This document shows positions 1-9,395 of a DNA stretch of 64,000 nt, in pieces (within the stretch, counting starts at the first letter, position 1; each line of letters begins with the position of its first letter). Position numbers and translations under genes: made by a program. Origin of the DNA: Campylobacter mucosalis (GTDB lineage: Bacteria > Campylobacterota > Campylobacteria > Campylobacterales > Campylobacteraceae); assembly GCF_013372205.1 (NCBI RefSeq), contig NZ_CP053831.1, positions 124,001 to 188,000 of the forward strand, written 5' to 3'. The notes under the pieces are model-generated. The model was not told the DNA's origin and did not search any database. It was given only the letters and a program-made list of their open reading frames with translations.

Positions 1-2
1 TA

Positions 3-158
3 GACGAGAGTAAAATTTTATTTGATATAAATAGCGACGGCGTTTGCGATGAAGCGTGGAGAATGAGTGATTTTAACCACTTAAAAGAGAAAATTTTATC
101 TAATGGCAATAAACTTGAACTAGTGCCAAATATGAACTACTTACAATATGAAAATTAA
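3..158 (+). CDS. 3' end of an unrecognised gene (partial)
   Basis: An open frame runs in from the window edge and ends at TAA (156-158), giving 51 C-terminal residues. The segment contains [12 protein letters not shown], which looks faintly like an acidic calcium-loop motif, but that is too little to name a family. The next gene, dapB, starts 10 bases downstream with its own ribosome site, so the two may be co-transcribed. I do not recognise the product. The frame is supported only by being open, by ordinary codon use, and by its tight spacing to dapB. Confidence 0.55.
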   Translation, partial: DESKILFDINSDGVCDEAWRMSDFNHLKEKILSNGNKLELVPNMNYLQYEN

Positions 159-168
159 TGGAGATAAT

Positions 169-936
169 ATGATAAATATCGGTATTTACGGAGCTAGTGG
201 CAGAATGGGGCAGGAGATAGCTCAGTGTTTAAAAGGCTTAAATAGTGCTAGACTCAGCGTTGCTTACGCAGTTGATGAGATAAAACATCATCTTGATAAA
301 GATGTTTTAATCACAGATGACCTTAAAACGCTATTTGATAATAGCGATGTTATTATAGATTTTACTGCAAAAGAAGGAACTATAAATTTAATAAATTATG
401 CAAGAACAAATCCAAAGCCACTAGTTATTGGCACAACTGGTCTTGGCGATGATGGAAATGCTCTAATAGATACAGCAAGTAACGCTATGCCAATACTTTG
501 GGCTTCAAATATGAGCCTTGGCGTTGCCGTTTTAAGTCACTTAGTTGCCACCGCTTCAAAGGCATTGCGTGAGTTTGATATAGAGATAACAGAAATGCAC
601 CACAAGCACAAAAAAGACGCTCCGAGCGGCACAGCCCTAACCCTTGCCACATCTGCTTCGTTGGCTAGAGGGCTAAATTTAAATGATGTTATGATAACTG
701 GAAGAGAGGGTTTGACTGGTGAGCGTAAAAAGGATAGCATAGCCGTTATGGCACTTCGTGGTGGCGATATAGTAGGACGTCACACCGTTGGCTTTTATAA
801 TGATGGGGAATTTATAGAGCTAAATCACACGGCGACATCTCGTGCTACATTTGCAAAAGGCGCGATAAAGGCGGCGATTTGGTTAGTGGCTCAGCCAAAT
901 GGCAGGTATGGTATAAATGATTGTTTGGGATTTTAG
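169..936 (+). CDS. dapB: 4-hydroxy-tetrahydrodipicolinate reductase DapB
   Basis: This enzyme reduces the dehydrated 4-hydroxy-tetrahydrodipicolinate with NAD(P)H in the cytoplasmic diaminopimelate/lysine pathway. The 255-residue protein opens with a Rossmann glycine-rich loop (GASGRMG, residues 8-14). It carries the family's catalytic/substrate block [15 protein letters not shown], with the His pair near 144-145 and Lys148-149. I chose ATG 169 rather than the in-frame ATG at 148: GGAG at about 159-162 is well placed, [11 protein letters not shown] is the usual N-terminus, and the extra seven residues would overlap the upstream frame. purF follows 27 bases later. lysA, a later step of the same pathway, lies about 37 kb away. 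Confidence 0.96.
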   Translation: MINIGIYGASGRMGQEIAQCLKGLNSARLSVAYAVDEIKHHLDKDVLITDDLKTLFDNSDVIIDFTAKEGTINLINYARTNPKPLVIGTTGLGDDGNALIDTASNAMPILWASNMSLGVAVLSHLVATASKALREFDIEITEMHHKHKKDAPSGTALTLATSASLARGLNLNDVMITGREGLTGERKKDSIAVMALRGGDIVGRHTVGFYNDGEFIELNHTATSRATFAKGAIKAAIWLVAQPNGRYGINDCLGF

Positions 937-963
937 AATAAATTTAGTATTTAAAGGAAATTT

Positions 964-2304
964 ATGTGTGCGATAGTTGGTGTGATAAACTCGAAAGACG
1001 CAGCTAAAACGGCGTATTATGCCCTATTTTCTATGCAACATAGAGGTCAGGAGTCTAGTGGCATTAGCTCTTGCGATGAAAATGGCATTATAAAAACTAT
1101 CAAAGCCTCAGGGCTTGTCACAGAGGTTTTTGGCAAAGATAGCTTTGAAATTTTAAAGGGCGATATGGCAATAGGACATAACAGATATGCCACAGCTGGA
1201 ACTCAGTCGCTACTTGACGCACAACCTGTTGCTGTAAATTACGCTTTAGGCTCTTTATCGCTAGTTCATAATGGAAATTTGGTAAATAAAGATAGCGTAA
1301 GAAACGAGCTTATAAACGAAGGTGCGATTTTTGCTACAAATATGGATACTGAAAATATCGTTCATCTTATAGCTAGAAGCCACGAAGAGCACTTAAAAGA
1401 CCGCATTATTGCCGCGTTAAAAAAGATTGTTGGGGCGTATTGTTTACTTATCCAGTCGCGTCATAAAATTTTTGCCATTAGGGATCGTTATGGGGTAAGA
1501 CCACTTAGCCTTGGTAGGTTAAAAGACGGCGGATATATAGTGGCTAGTGAAACTTGTGCGTTTGATTTGGTAGAGGCTGAATTTATACGCGACGTAAGAC
1601 CTGGCGAGATGATTACGTTTGAAAGAGGTAAAGATGAGTTTGTAAGTGAGCAAATTTTCGAGCCTGATCCTAGAATTTGTGCTTTTGAATATATATATTT
1701 TGCTCGTCCAGATAGCGTGATAGAGGGCAAGAGCGTTTATGAGGCAAGAAAGCGTATGGGGGCTGCTTTGGCACGCAAAAGCAAGGTTGAGGCTGATTTT
1801 GTTATACCGGTTCCAGATAGTGGAGTCGCAGCAGCTTTAGGATATGCAAAACAGAGTGGTTTGCCTTTTGAAGCGGCGATAGTTAGAAACCATTATGTTG
1901 GCAGAACTTTTATCGAGCCTAGCCAAGAGATGAGAAATTTAAAGGTAAAACTAAAACTAAATCCGATGAGCTCGGTTTTAAAAGGCAAGAGCGTTGTCGT
2001 AGTAGATGATAGTATCGTAAGAGGCACAACTAGCAAAAAGATAGTTGATTTGCTAAGACATGCCGGAGTTAGTAAGATCCATTTTCGTGTTGCTTGTCCA
2101 GAGCTAAAATTTCCTGAAAGATACGGCATAGATACGCCTAGTTTTGACGAGCTTATTAGCTCAAAAAGAAGCGTGGAGCAGGTGCGTGAGTATATTGGAG
2201 CTGATACGCTTGAGTTTTTAGATATTGCCGAGCTTGTTGGTAGTTTGGGCGATGAGAGAAGGTATTCGCTTGTTAGTTTTGATGGAGATTATTTTATAAA
2301 ATGA
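964..2304 (+). CDS. purF: Amidophosphoribosyltransferase PurF
   Basis: PurF catalyses the first committed step of purine synthesis, making phosphoribosylamine from PRPP and glutamine. The 446-residue protein starts MCAIVGV, so Cys2 becomes the N-terminal nucleophile of the glutaminase domain once Met is removed; there is no propeptide as in the Bacillus type. GHNRYAT (about 71-77) and HNGNL (about 102-106) are glutaminase landmarks. VVVDDSIVRGTT (345-356) is the PRPP-binding loop of the type I phosphoribosyltransferase domain. AAAGGAAA precedes the ATG. The stop overlaps the start of the next lipoprotein gene (ATGA). Confidence 0.97.
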   Translation: MCAIVGVINSKDAAKTAYYALFSMQHRGQESSGISSCDENGIIKTIKASGLVTEVFGKDSFEILKGDMAIGHNRYATAGTQSLLDAQPVAVNYALGSLSLVHNGNLVNKDSVRNELINEGAIFATNMDTENIVHLIARSHEEHLKDRIIAALKKIVGAYCLLIQSRHKIFAIRDRYGVRPLSLGRLKDGGYIVASETCAFDLVEAEFIRDVRPGEMITFERGKDEFVSEQIFEPDPRICAFEYIYFARPDSVIEGKSVYEARKRMGAALARKSKVEADFVIPVPDSGVAAALGYAKQSGLPFEAAIVRNHYVGRTFIEPSQEMRNLKVKLKLNPMSSVLKGKSVVVVDDSIVRGTTSKKIVDLLRHAGVSKIHFRVACPELKFPERYGIDTPSFDELISSKRSVEQVREYIGADTLEFLDIAELVGSLGDERRYSLVSFDGDYFIK

Positions 2305-2951
2305 GATGGTTTTTGCCGGTTTTAGTGCTGTTTTTTATAGGGTGCTCTACTCGTAGTGTTGATGGATTATCCTATGAGTATTATGAAAACAACTCATCAA
2401 AAAGTGAAATTTTATTTACAAATTCCACTGATATAAATGCTACAAATGCTGTCTACATCGGCAAAGATAGCGACCAAAAAATTTTAGGCAACTCATACAC
2501 TAAAAACAAAGACTCATCTATCTTGGTGTTAAATTTAGATACAAACCAGAGCGTAAATTTGCACGACAAGAGCGATTTAAACGGACTTTATAAAGCAAAA
2601 TCTATCAAAATTTATGATTTTAACAAAAACAAAATTTTAAAAACAGCAGTTTATAGCTCAGACAATAAAGTATGTAATAGCAGTGAAATTTTTATAAACT
2701 CTGTCATAAACTATTACGATATTTTTGCAGATATTACTAAGCCATTTGGTGTTTATCTTGCTTTGAAATTTGATGAATATGACGGCATAAGCGTCATTAC
2801 TTATAATTTTTTAACCGATGATTTTACTGATTCTCAAAAAGCAATGCTCATAAAAATTAGCAAAACCAAAGAATTTATGCAAACTCTATCTTATGATATA
2901 AACGAGCAGGTAAAAACGATTTTGTGGCTTTGCCCAGCTACACGAAAATGA
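2301..2951 (+). CDS. Predicted lipoprotein of unknown function
   Basis: This is a 216-residue protein with a short lipoprotein signal peptide: MRW, a hydrophobic stretch, then the lipobox FIGC with Cys15. It is probably anchored in the periplasm by that Cys. The mature part is rich in Asn, Ser, Lys and Asp, without a family I recognise. It overlaps purF upstream (ATGA) and the ABC exporter downstream (ATGA at 2948-2951), so it is probably translationally coupled to both. The position suggests, as inference only, a periplasmic or outer-membrane partner of the exporter. Confidence 0.8.
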   Translation: MRWFLPVLVLFFIGCSTRSVDGLSYEYYENNSSKSEILFTNSTDINATNAVYIGKDSDQKILGNSYTKNKDSSILVLNLDTNQSVNLHDKSDLNGLYKAKSIKIYDFNKNKILKTAVYSSDNKVCNSSEIFINSVINYYDIFADITKPFGVYLALKFDEYDGISVITYNFLTDDFTDSQKAMLIKISKTKEFMQTLSYDINEQVKTILWLCPATRK

Positions 2952-4594
2952 TAAAAGAAATTTTAAAACAAAATACAAAAAAGTTGCTTTTAATAGCCAT
3001 TTTGACCGCAATTTACAGCGGTTTTGGCATAGCAACACTCTCTTTTATAAATGAAAAATTACTAGCCATTAACACATTTGATATATCTGTGATTTTTCAA
3101 TTTTTAGCACTTTTATTTGTATTTTTTATCTCTTCTGTTGTTGCTAATATTATGCTTACAAATTTCGGACATAGCCTAGTTTATCACATAAGAAAAAGGC
3201 TGATTAAACAAATTTTAGATACGCCAAACGCACAGATTGATCTTATTGGCAAAGCTAAAATCATAGCTAGTTTAAACAACGACATACGCACGATATCGTT
3301 TGCTTTTATGAGTGCTCCAAATTTGCTTCAAGGCTCGATTTTTATCATTTGCGTTAGCTTTTATCTATTTTACATATCGCCTATACTCTTTGCTTTTGTG
3401 TTTGTTTGGCTTGGCTTTACGCTTGGTATTGGTGTTATTTTTATGCAAAAAATACATAAATATTTTAAGCTTTCTCGCAGTAAAGACGATGAGCTTCAGC
3501 ACTGCTACAATGACGTTGTAGAGGGTCATAGAGAGCTTAGTTTAAATGCAGACAGAGCAAGGATAGTTTTTGATGAGCTTGATAGTGTGGCGACTAAAAA
3601 GCGTGATTTTATGATTAAAGCTGATATATTTCACGCTTTAAGTGATAATTTTGGCAACATTATGATACTTGGTCTGGTTGGATTTTGCATATTTTTGTGC
3701 CTTGCCTACTCTTTAGCGCCGCTTTCTACGGCTGTTACAGCAAGTCTTGCGATACTATTTTTAAGAGGCTCTTTAATCTCAATGATAGCCTCAATCCCAG
3801 TTGCTCTAAGTGCAAAAGTAAGCTTGGATAAAATTTCAAAACTTGAATTTGCCGACTTTAAAGAGAATTTTGAAATTTTAAAAGATGATTTAAAGGATTG
3901 GCAAGAGATATCTTTAGATAGTGTAAATTTCAGCTACGACAACAGTTTTGCCATAAAGGATGTAAGTCTAAAACTAAGGCGTGGTGAACTCGTGTTTTTA
4001 ATCGGTAAAAATGGCAGTGGCAAAAGCACACTTGTAAATTTAATATGCGGACTTTTAATGCCAAGTAGCGGTAAAATTTTAATCGATAGCGTTGCTTTAA
4101 ATGAGCAAAATTTAAAATCATATCAGCAAAATATTAGTGCGATTTTTAGCGATTTTTATCTCTTTTCTCAAGCGATTACAAAGGGTGGTTTAAATGCCGA
4201 TAATGACGTCATAAACGACATTTTAAAGCTTTTGCAAATGGATAAAAAGGTAAGCATAATAGACTCAAAGCTTAGCACGACATCTTTATCTCAAGGTCAA
4301 AGAAAGAGACTTGGACTGTTTTTGGCACTGCTTGAGCGTAGAAGTTTGCTCATACTTGATGAGTGGGCCGCCGATCAAGATCCGATATTTAAAAGAGTGT
4401 TTTATAGAGAAATTTTACCACTTTTAAAATCTTGGGGTATTAGCATACTTGCTATTAGCCACGATGATGGTTATTTTGATATAGCTGATAGGGTTTTTAT
4501 GGCAAGTAATGGCATGGTTCGTGAGCTTGTGGGTGATGAGTTAAAAATTGCTAGTAAAGACGCCATACAAAAGTTAGAAGATGGCTTGATTTAG
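2948..4594 (+). CDS. ABC exporter of the PvdE/YojI (cyclic peptide) type
   Basis: This is a fused permease and ATPase of 548 residues when started at ATG 2948, which overlaps the previous stop. The alternative start at 2924 adds eight residues deep inside the lipoprotein gene. The N-terminal half holds about six hydrophobic segments. The nucleotide-binding domain has Walker A GKNGSGKST (about 353-361), signature LSQGQRKR (about 447) and LILDEWAADQDP. The DEWAADQDP...FKRVFYREILP...ISHDDGYFDIADR pattern is characteristic of the PvdE/SyrD/YojI family, which exports siderophore precursors or microcin-type peptides. No peptide-synthesis gene is nearby, so the substrate is unknown. Confidence 0.85.
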   Translation: MIKEILKQNTKKLLLIAILTAIYSGFGIATLSFINEKLLAINTFDISVIFQFLALLFVFFISSVVANIMLTNFGHSLVYHIRKRLIKQILDTPNAQIDLIGKAKIIASLNNDIRTISFAFMSAPNLLQGSIFIICVSFYLFYISPILFAFVFVWLGFTLGIGVIFMQKIHKYFKLSRSKDDELQHCYNDVVEGHRELSLNADRARIVFDELDSVATKKRDFMIKADIFHALSDNFGNIMILGLVGFCIFLCLAYSLAPLSTAVTASLAILFLRGSLISMIASIPVALSAKVSLDKISKLEFADFKENFEILKDDLKDWQEISLDSVNFSYDNSFAIKDVSLKLRRGELVFLIGKNGSGKSTLVNLICGLLMPSSGKILIDSVALNEQNLKSYQQNISAIFSDFYLFSQAITKGGLNADNDVINDILKLLQMDKKVSIIDSKLSTTSLSQGQRKRLGLFLALLERRSLLILDEWAADQDPIFKRVFYREILPLLKSWGISILAISHDDGYFDIADRVFMASNGMVRELVGDELKIASKDAIQKLEDGLI

Positions 4595-4641
4595 AGCTTT
4601 TTAAAAAGGTTTTTTATAAAATAAAACAAAAAAGGGCAAAA

Positions 4642-5352
4642 ATGAGATTTTCAAATTTTAAAACCGGTAAGACACTAAGCCTTGCAAATTTTTTAAGCCT
4701 TACAAATTCCAGCCTAGCACAGGTAGTAAGGCAAGGTGAGTATCGCTATATATCTTGCATTGAGGATCGCTTTTTTGATAGTAAAAATTTAATCCGCTGT
4801 GAAATAGGCTCAGTAAGCTACGTTTTGGCACTTTTGTGTAAATATATGGGGGTTAGGGATAGTTATTTTGATGAGCTTGATGATGGCTTTTTAAGTGGCG
4901 AATGCAGTGTGGGCGAAGAGGAGTTTGAGTGTCTTGCTGATTGGGCAAAAGATTTAGAAAATATCATCATCGATAGCTCGTTTTTTGCTCATCAAGACGC
5001 ACAAATGCTTTTTGAGTTTTTAAATCTTTTGAATGTAAATGTGGTTTTAGCTGACTCTGATATCAGCGAGTTTAACACCACTGGCAAACTAGATGAATTA
5101 AAAGAGTTAAACAGCTTTGATGGAAGCGTTGTGTATAAGATAAAGAGCGATCAAACAAGGCTAGTAGGCGGCTGCAATTTTGCCATAGTTAGCAAGATAA
5201 AAGATGGCGATAGTGTAAATTTAAGTGTAAATGAGCTAAATGACTCTGTGAAATTTGAGCAAGATAACGAACTAAAAGGCACGGTGGCACTGCTATTTAT
5301 GCCTAAATTTAGCGGATATTGCTTTGAGTTAGTAAGGGTGGCTAAAGCGTAA
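4642..5352 (+). CDS. Unknown 236-residue protein upstream of pflA, possibly NuoG-related
   Basis: No signal peptide, membrane span or metal-binding motif is visible. The stretch IRCEIGSVSYVLALL, followed by LSGECSVGEEEFECL and IIIDSSFFAHQDAQML, reminds me of the C-terminal region of epsilonproteobacterial NuoG (a complex I subunit), but this is from memory and unverified. In C. jejuni, as I recall, pflA lies at the end of the nuo operon, which makes such a relic plausible here. The start follows AAAAAAGGGCAAAA. The stop overlaps pflA (TAATG), so the two are coupled. Otherwise it must be called hypothetical. Confidence 0.75.
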   Translation: MRFSNFKTGKTLSLANFLSLTNSSLAQVVRQGEYRYISCIEDRFFDSKNLIRCEIGSVSYVLALLCKYMGVRDSYFDELDDGFLSGECSVGEEEFECLADWAKDLENIIIDSSFFAHQDAQMLFEFLNLLNVNVVLADSDISEFNTTGKLDELKELNSFDGSVVYKIKSDQTRLVGGCNFAIVSKIKDGDSVNLSVNELNDSVKFEQDNELKGTVALLFMPKFSGYCFELVRVAKA

Positions 5353-7727
5353 TGAATAAAATTTTAGCCGTTTTACTATACCCATTTTTTTTATTTGGTT
5401 TTACTCTATCGATAAATAGTGGGGCAGAAAACGGCAAACCATACAGCATTCTAACACTTAGTGACGAGCGTGAGTTTGAGTGCGTTGAGCAAATTTTAGC
5501 TTATGATACCAAGCGATATGCATGTATGTTTGATGATGACGGTATGGTAAATATCGACGATGTCGACCTTGCTTTAATGGATATAAGATACAAAAAGCAA
5601 GATGGTAAACTATTTGTAGTGATTTTACCAAAGGTGCATTCAAGACTTATAAATTTAGATACAAAGCTTTATGAAAATAGAAGTGTTTTTAAAGACAACT
5701 CTAGAATTTCAAAGAAATTTAGCATTTTAGTCGACTCAAATTTAAAAGAATTTGATGAAAATGCTCAAAATGGTGTAAATTTTGCCCCGAAATTTGATGA
5801 TATGCTTTTGCCTAGTATTGGGGCTTTAGACTTTAGCAGGGCACCGATTGAGGGCATGGATAGCAATGACATAGACCTTTATATTAGCATTAAAAAGGCG
5901 TATGATGCTGGGTTTTACCCGCGTGTTTTAGAGGATAGCACGAGTGCGATTAGTCGTCACCCAAATAGCATTTTTGCCAGTGAGTTTTTGCTCTATCGTT
6001 TAAGGGCGATGAGTAAAATTTTAGAGTCAAATGAAAACAACGATGACGGCATAGGATATGAAAATATCGTAACCGAGGGCAAGGCTTGGATGCGAAAATT
6101 TACCGCTGATGAGAACTACCCCGAAGTGCTTTATGTGGTTGGCAGGGCTTATTTAAAGCAGAGTATGCTAAGTGACGCAAAGTATATAATGGATATGCTC
6201 TCTAGCGAGTATTCTAACTCAAATTTTAGCAAACTTAGTATGCTTGAGTATGCTGATGAGATTTATAAAAACTCAAAGGTAAAAGAGGCTGTTAAACTTT
6301 ACGAAGATGTCCTTTATAGCGCTAAGGATATCGACATAGCAAGTCGCGCAGCACTTAGCCTTACTGACGCTAGTATAGATAAAAATAAGGTTAATGAAGC
6401 TAGGGATTATATTATTAAAATTTTAAATGCAAACTCAAAATTTTTCCTAGCAAATGAGCAAAAAGCAATGGAGTTAGCAAACACCTTTGCTAATAACCAA
6501 GTCCCGCAAATCGCTGCTAAAATTTATGAAATCATCGTAGATAAGGGCGATAAAAAGGGCGAGAATTACGAGGTTGCGCTTAAAAATTTGGGCGAGTTGC
6601 TAGTGCAAATGAAGGATGTTGATAGGGCGTATTCTTACCTGCAAAGGTATAAAAGTGAGTTTAAATACGGCGAATATACAGCCCAGGTGCAAACTGCCCT
6701 AGATAAGCTATTTTTTGAGCGTAGTGATGATAACTCAACCGCGCTTCATCAGTATTATGCCGAGCTTATGCAACGATATGAAAATGGCGAAATAGGCGTT
6801 AAAGCCTTGCTTGGCGAACTTGAGCTTAGCTATAAAGAGAAAAAATATCCAGATGTGCTAAGATTTACAAGCAATGTTAAGGATTTAAATCTTACAAGGG
6901 GCTTTGAGCTTTTAAATTTGTCCGCCCTAATGCTTGCTAAGCAGGGCATAAAGGCAAATGATTGCCAGGTTGTGATAAATTTGATCGAGGCTTATGATGT
7001 CAATATTTTAGAGTTACCGCAGTTTAAACTGCACGACTGCTTTAAACGCACATCAAGATTTGAGAGGGCTTTAAATTTAGCCCAAGCCCACATAAATGAT
7101 GAAAATTTAGAGGACCGTATAGAGTGGTTAGTTAAGCTCTCTAGCGATTTAAGGCAACTAAAACGATTTGAAGAGAGCGTCAAAGTCGCAAATGACGCAC
7201 TATCTTTGGGTGTAAGTACGCCTTATTCTGACCCCTCGCCTGTACTTTTTGATAGGTTTTACTCTCTTTTAAAGCTTGATAAATTTGGTGATGCAATAAG
7301 GACGCTAGGGGCTATTGAGGAGCTTAGGGGGCAGGATTTTAAAATCATCGAAGTCTATGATACAATCGCTAAATACGCATTTGCAAAAAATGACTACGCA
7401 AACACAACAACCTATGCAAAAAAGGCTTTAAGCTTAGCAAATAAAGCAAGAATCGACACATTTACGCCGGAGTTAAATTTCTTATACGCCACAGCTTCTT
7501 TAAAAATGGAAAATTTAAATGACGCACTTGATGAGGCAAAGTATATATTAAGCCTAAAGCTAAACCCAAATCAAAGGGCAAGAGCCTTAAACCTTATATC
7601 AAACGTTTATATAACGCAAAAGCGTCCAGAACTAGCTGTATCATATCTAAAAGAGTGTGTTTCATCAAACATACAAAGCGAACACAAATCACTTTGTGAA
7701 GCCTCTTTAAAAATGATACAGCCTTAA
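5352..7727 (+). CDS. pflA: PflA-like periplasmic flagellar motor protein
   Basis: A 791-residue protein with an N-terminal signal peptide (MNKILAVLLYPFFLFGFT) and a long alpha-helical body of TPR-like repeats from about residue 180 to the end. Length, the N-terminal beta-type segment (EFECVEQILAYDTKRY) and overall layout match C. jejuni PflA (about 788 residues), named for paralysed flagella. Known biology: PflA and PflB form part of the periplasmic disk scaffold that holds extra stator units in the Campylobacter motor. The start overlaps the stop of the preceding gene. No terminator is clear before the convergent small membrane gene 9 bases downstream. Confidence 0.78.
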   Translation: MNKILAVLLYPFFLFGFTLSINSGAENGKPYSILTLSDEREFECVEQILAYDTKRYACMFDDDGMVNIDDVDLALMDIRYKKQDGKLFVVILPKVHSRLINLDTKLYENRSVFKDNSRISKKFSILVDSNLKEFDENAQNGVNFAPKFDDMLLPSIGALDFSRAPIEGMDSNDIDLYISIKKAYDAGFYPRVLEDSTSAISRHPNSIFASEFLLYRLRAMSKILESNENNDDGIGYENIVTEGKAWMRKFTADENYPEVLYVVGRAYLKQSMLSDAKYIMDMLSSEYSNSNFSKLSMLEYADEIYKNSKVKEAVKLYEDVLYSAKDIDIASRAALSLTDASIDKNKVNEARDYIIKILNANSKFFLANEQKAMELANTFANNQVPQIAAKIYEIIVDKGDKKGENYEVALKNLGELLVQMKDVDRAYSYLQRYKSEFKYGEYTAQVQTALDKLFFERSDDNSTALHQYYAELMQRYENGEIGVKALLGELELSYKEKKYPDVLRFTSNVKDLNLTRGFELLNLSALMLAKQGIKANDCQVVINLIEAYDVNILELPQFKLHDCFKRTSRFERALNLAQAHINDENLEDRIEWLVKLSSDLRQLKRFEESVKVANDALSLGVSTPYSDPSPVLFDRFYSLLKLDKFGDAIRTLGAIEELRGQDFKIIEVYDTIAKYAFAKNDYANTTTYAKKALSLANKARIDTFTPELNFLYATASLKMENLNDALDEAKYILSLKLNPNQRARALNLISNVYITQKRPELAVSYLKECVSSNIQSEHKSLCEASLKMIQP

Positions 7728-7736
7728 ATTTTTAAA

Positions 7737-7973
7737 TTACTCGCATTTGCAAGCAAAGATTTTAGATCTAAATGGATTGATAAATATCGCTAAAAAAGCA
7801 TAAATAACTAATCCAAAAAATAGTGCCATTAGCCCTACTGTGCCCCAGTCAGCAACTGCTGAGTCTAGTCTAAACTGCTCTAAATAGTCTATTAAAAACC
7901 AAAGAGCCACACCAAGTGCTATGGCAAAAACAAAAAAGCCCCAAGAAAACAAAATGCTAAGACATTTTTTCAT
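7737..7973 (-). CDS. Small two-span membrane protein, unknown function
   Basis: A 78-residue protein with two hydrophobic segments (about 5-28 and 45-65) and a basic/cysteine tail ending FACKCE. I place the start at the ATG at 7973 (MKKCLSILF), because GGGAGA sits seven bases upstream on the minus strand. A TTG at 7988 would lie inside that ribosome site. The gene is convergent with pflA and lies downstream of cmeC on the same strand, 60 bases away, so it may be a tail of the pump operon or separate. No family recognised. Confidence 0.6.
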   Translation of the reverse strand: MKKCLSILFSWGFFVFAIALGVALWFLIDYLEQFRLDSAVADWGTVGLMALFFGLVIYAFLAIFINPFRSKIFACKCE

Positions 7974-8033
7974 ACTTAAATCTCCCAAAAATTTTTCACG
8001 ATAGTAGCTAAAATTTTATTAAAATATCTTAAG

Positions 8034-9395
8034 TTACTCAGTTGGTTGCACTTTAAATCCGCCACCAAAAGCCTTATACACGTCAACAACCGCGTTATTT
8101 AAGTTAAGCTTGGCATTTACGTTGCCTAGTTTTGTACTAAGTAGCGTTCTTTGTGCGTCTAACAGTGTTATGTGATCGACGTATCCTGCGTTATACTGAG
8201 CGTCTGCTAAGTCGTAAATTTGAGTTTGTGATTTTAAAAGCTCATTTGAGTATTGTAAAATTTCAACTGCATTTTTGCGAGTATCAAGTGCTACTTTGGT
8301 TTCTCCAAGTGCTGTTTTGACCGCTTTTTCATAATTTAGTGCTTTTGTGTCTTGTGTTAGTTTTGCTATATCGACGTTATTTGACGTTTTGTTGTAGTTA
8401 AATAAATTTTGTGTCAACGAACCGCCAAGCGACCATAGGCTAGTTGTTGGAGTAACTAATCTATCAAGTTCGTTTGAGCTAAAGCCAAAAAGTCCAGTTA
8501 GTGACAACGTAGGAAAATACGCTGCTCTTGCGACGCCTACTAAGGCATTTGAGCTTTTTAAATTCTCATACGCACTAGCTACGTCAGGACGACGCAACAA
8601 TACATCAGAGCTGATTTTGGCGTCTATTTGTGGTGCTGTTGGTAATGTTTGCTCAGTTGTTACGATAGAGTGTAAAATTTCATCGTTGCTTTTATTACAA
8701 AGTATAGCTAGAGCGTTACTTGCACTTGATATTGAGCTTCTTGTTTCTTGTAAATTTATTTGGGCACTTTGAACTTGTGCTACGCTTTGAAGATAGACCA
8801 TATTTGTAATAGATCCAGCCTCAAACTGTCTTTTTCTATACTCCATCGTATCTATGTAGCTTTTTAGTGTATCTAGGTAAATGCTCTCTTGCATTTTTAG
8901 CGAAACAAGCGTAAAGTAGCTCTTTGCAACGCTTGAAGCTATGGCTAGACGTGATGTTTCATAGTCAAATTTTGAAGCATTTAAAAGTGCCTTATTTGAC
9001 GCGACAGAATTTCTAACTCTTCCCCAAAGATCAACTTCATAATTTAAAACTGCATTTAAAGAAAATGAGTTATTTGGGTTTTTATCTCCTATTGAAGCTG
9101 CTTTTTTAGCATCGCCAGTTACGTCTATAGTAGGCAAAAAGTCAGCCTTTGCATTTTGCAAAGCTAGTGAAGCTTGTTCTAAATTTATATATGCGATTTT
9201 CAGATCGATATTGTTTTTTAATGCCTCATCTACAAGCATATTTAGCTTTTCATCTTTAAATTCTTGCCACCAGTTATCGTTGATATTAGCACTTTGGTAT
9301 TGTGATGTGAAATTTGTATCGACATTTGGCATATCTGGTCTAAATGAACATCCAGCTATAAAAAACGCAACTATTAAAACTGCTATGTTACGCAT
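8034..9395 (-). CDS. cmeC: CmeC: outer-membrane channel of the CmeABC efflux pump
   Basis: This is a TolC/NodT-family outer-membrane factor, 453 residues, with a lipoprotein signal (lipobox IAGC, Cys16). It has the duplicated family pattern: WWQEF...[19 protein letters not shown] early in the protein, then [34 protein letters not shown] mid-protein. It forms the exit duct for drugs and bile salts delivered by CmeB and CmeA. The start overlaps the end of cmeB by 8 bases. The order TetR-cmeA-cmeB-cmeC, with ccoG and rpsU beside it, matches the C. jejuni cmeABC locus. Confidence 0.93.
   Translation of the reverse strand: MRNIAVLIVAFFIAGCSFRPDMPNVDTNFTSQYQSANINDNWWQEFKDEKLNMLVDEALKNNIDLKIAYINLEQASLALQNAKADFLPTIDVTGDAKKAASIGDKNPNNSFSLNAVLNYEVDLWGRVRNSVASNKALLNASKFDYETSRLAIASSVAKSYFTLVSLKMQESIYLDTLKSYIDTMEYRKRQFEAGSITNMVYLQSVAQVQSAQINLQETRSSISSASNALAILCNKSNDEILHSIVTTEQTLPTAPQIDAKISSDVLLRRPDVASAYENLKSSNALVGVARAAYFPTLSLTGLFGFSSNELDRLVTPTTSLWSLGGSLTQNLFNYNKTSNNVDIAKLTQDTKALNYEKAVKTALGETKVALDTRKNAVEILQYSNELLKSQTQIYDLADAQYNAGYVDHITLLDAQRTLLSTKLGNVNAKLNLNNAVVDVYKAFGGGFKVQPTE

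Noticed and set aside
4590-4625. CTTTTTAAAAAGG followed by T6 after the ABC exporter as a terminator
   Set aside because: The stem is all A-T apart from its ends and has almost no loop; too weak to call.
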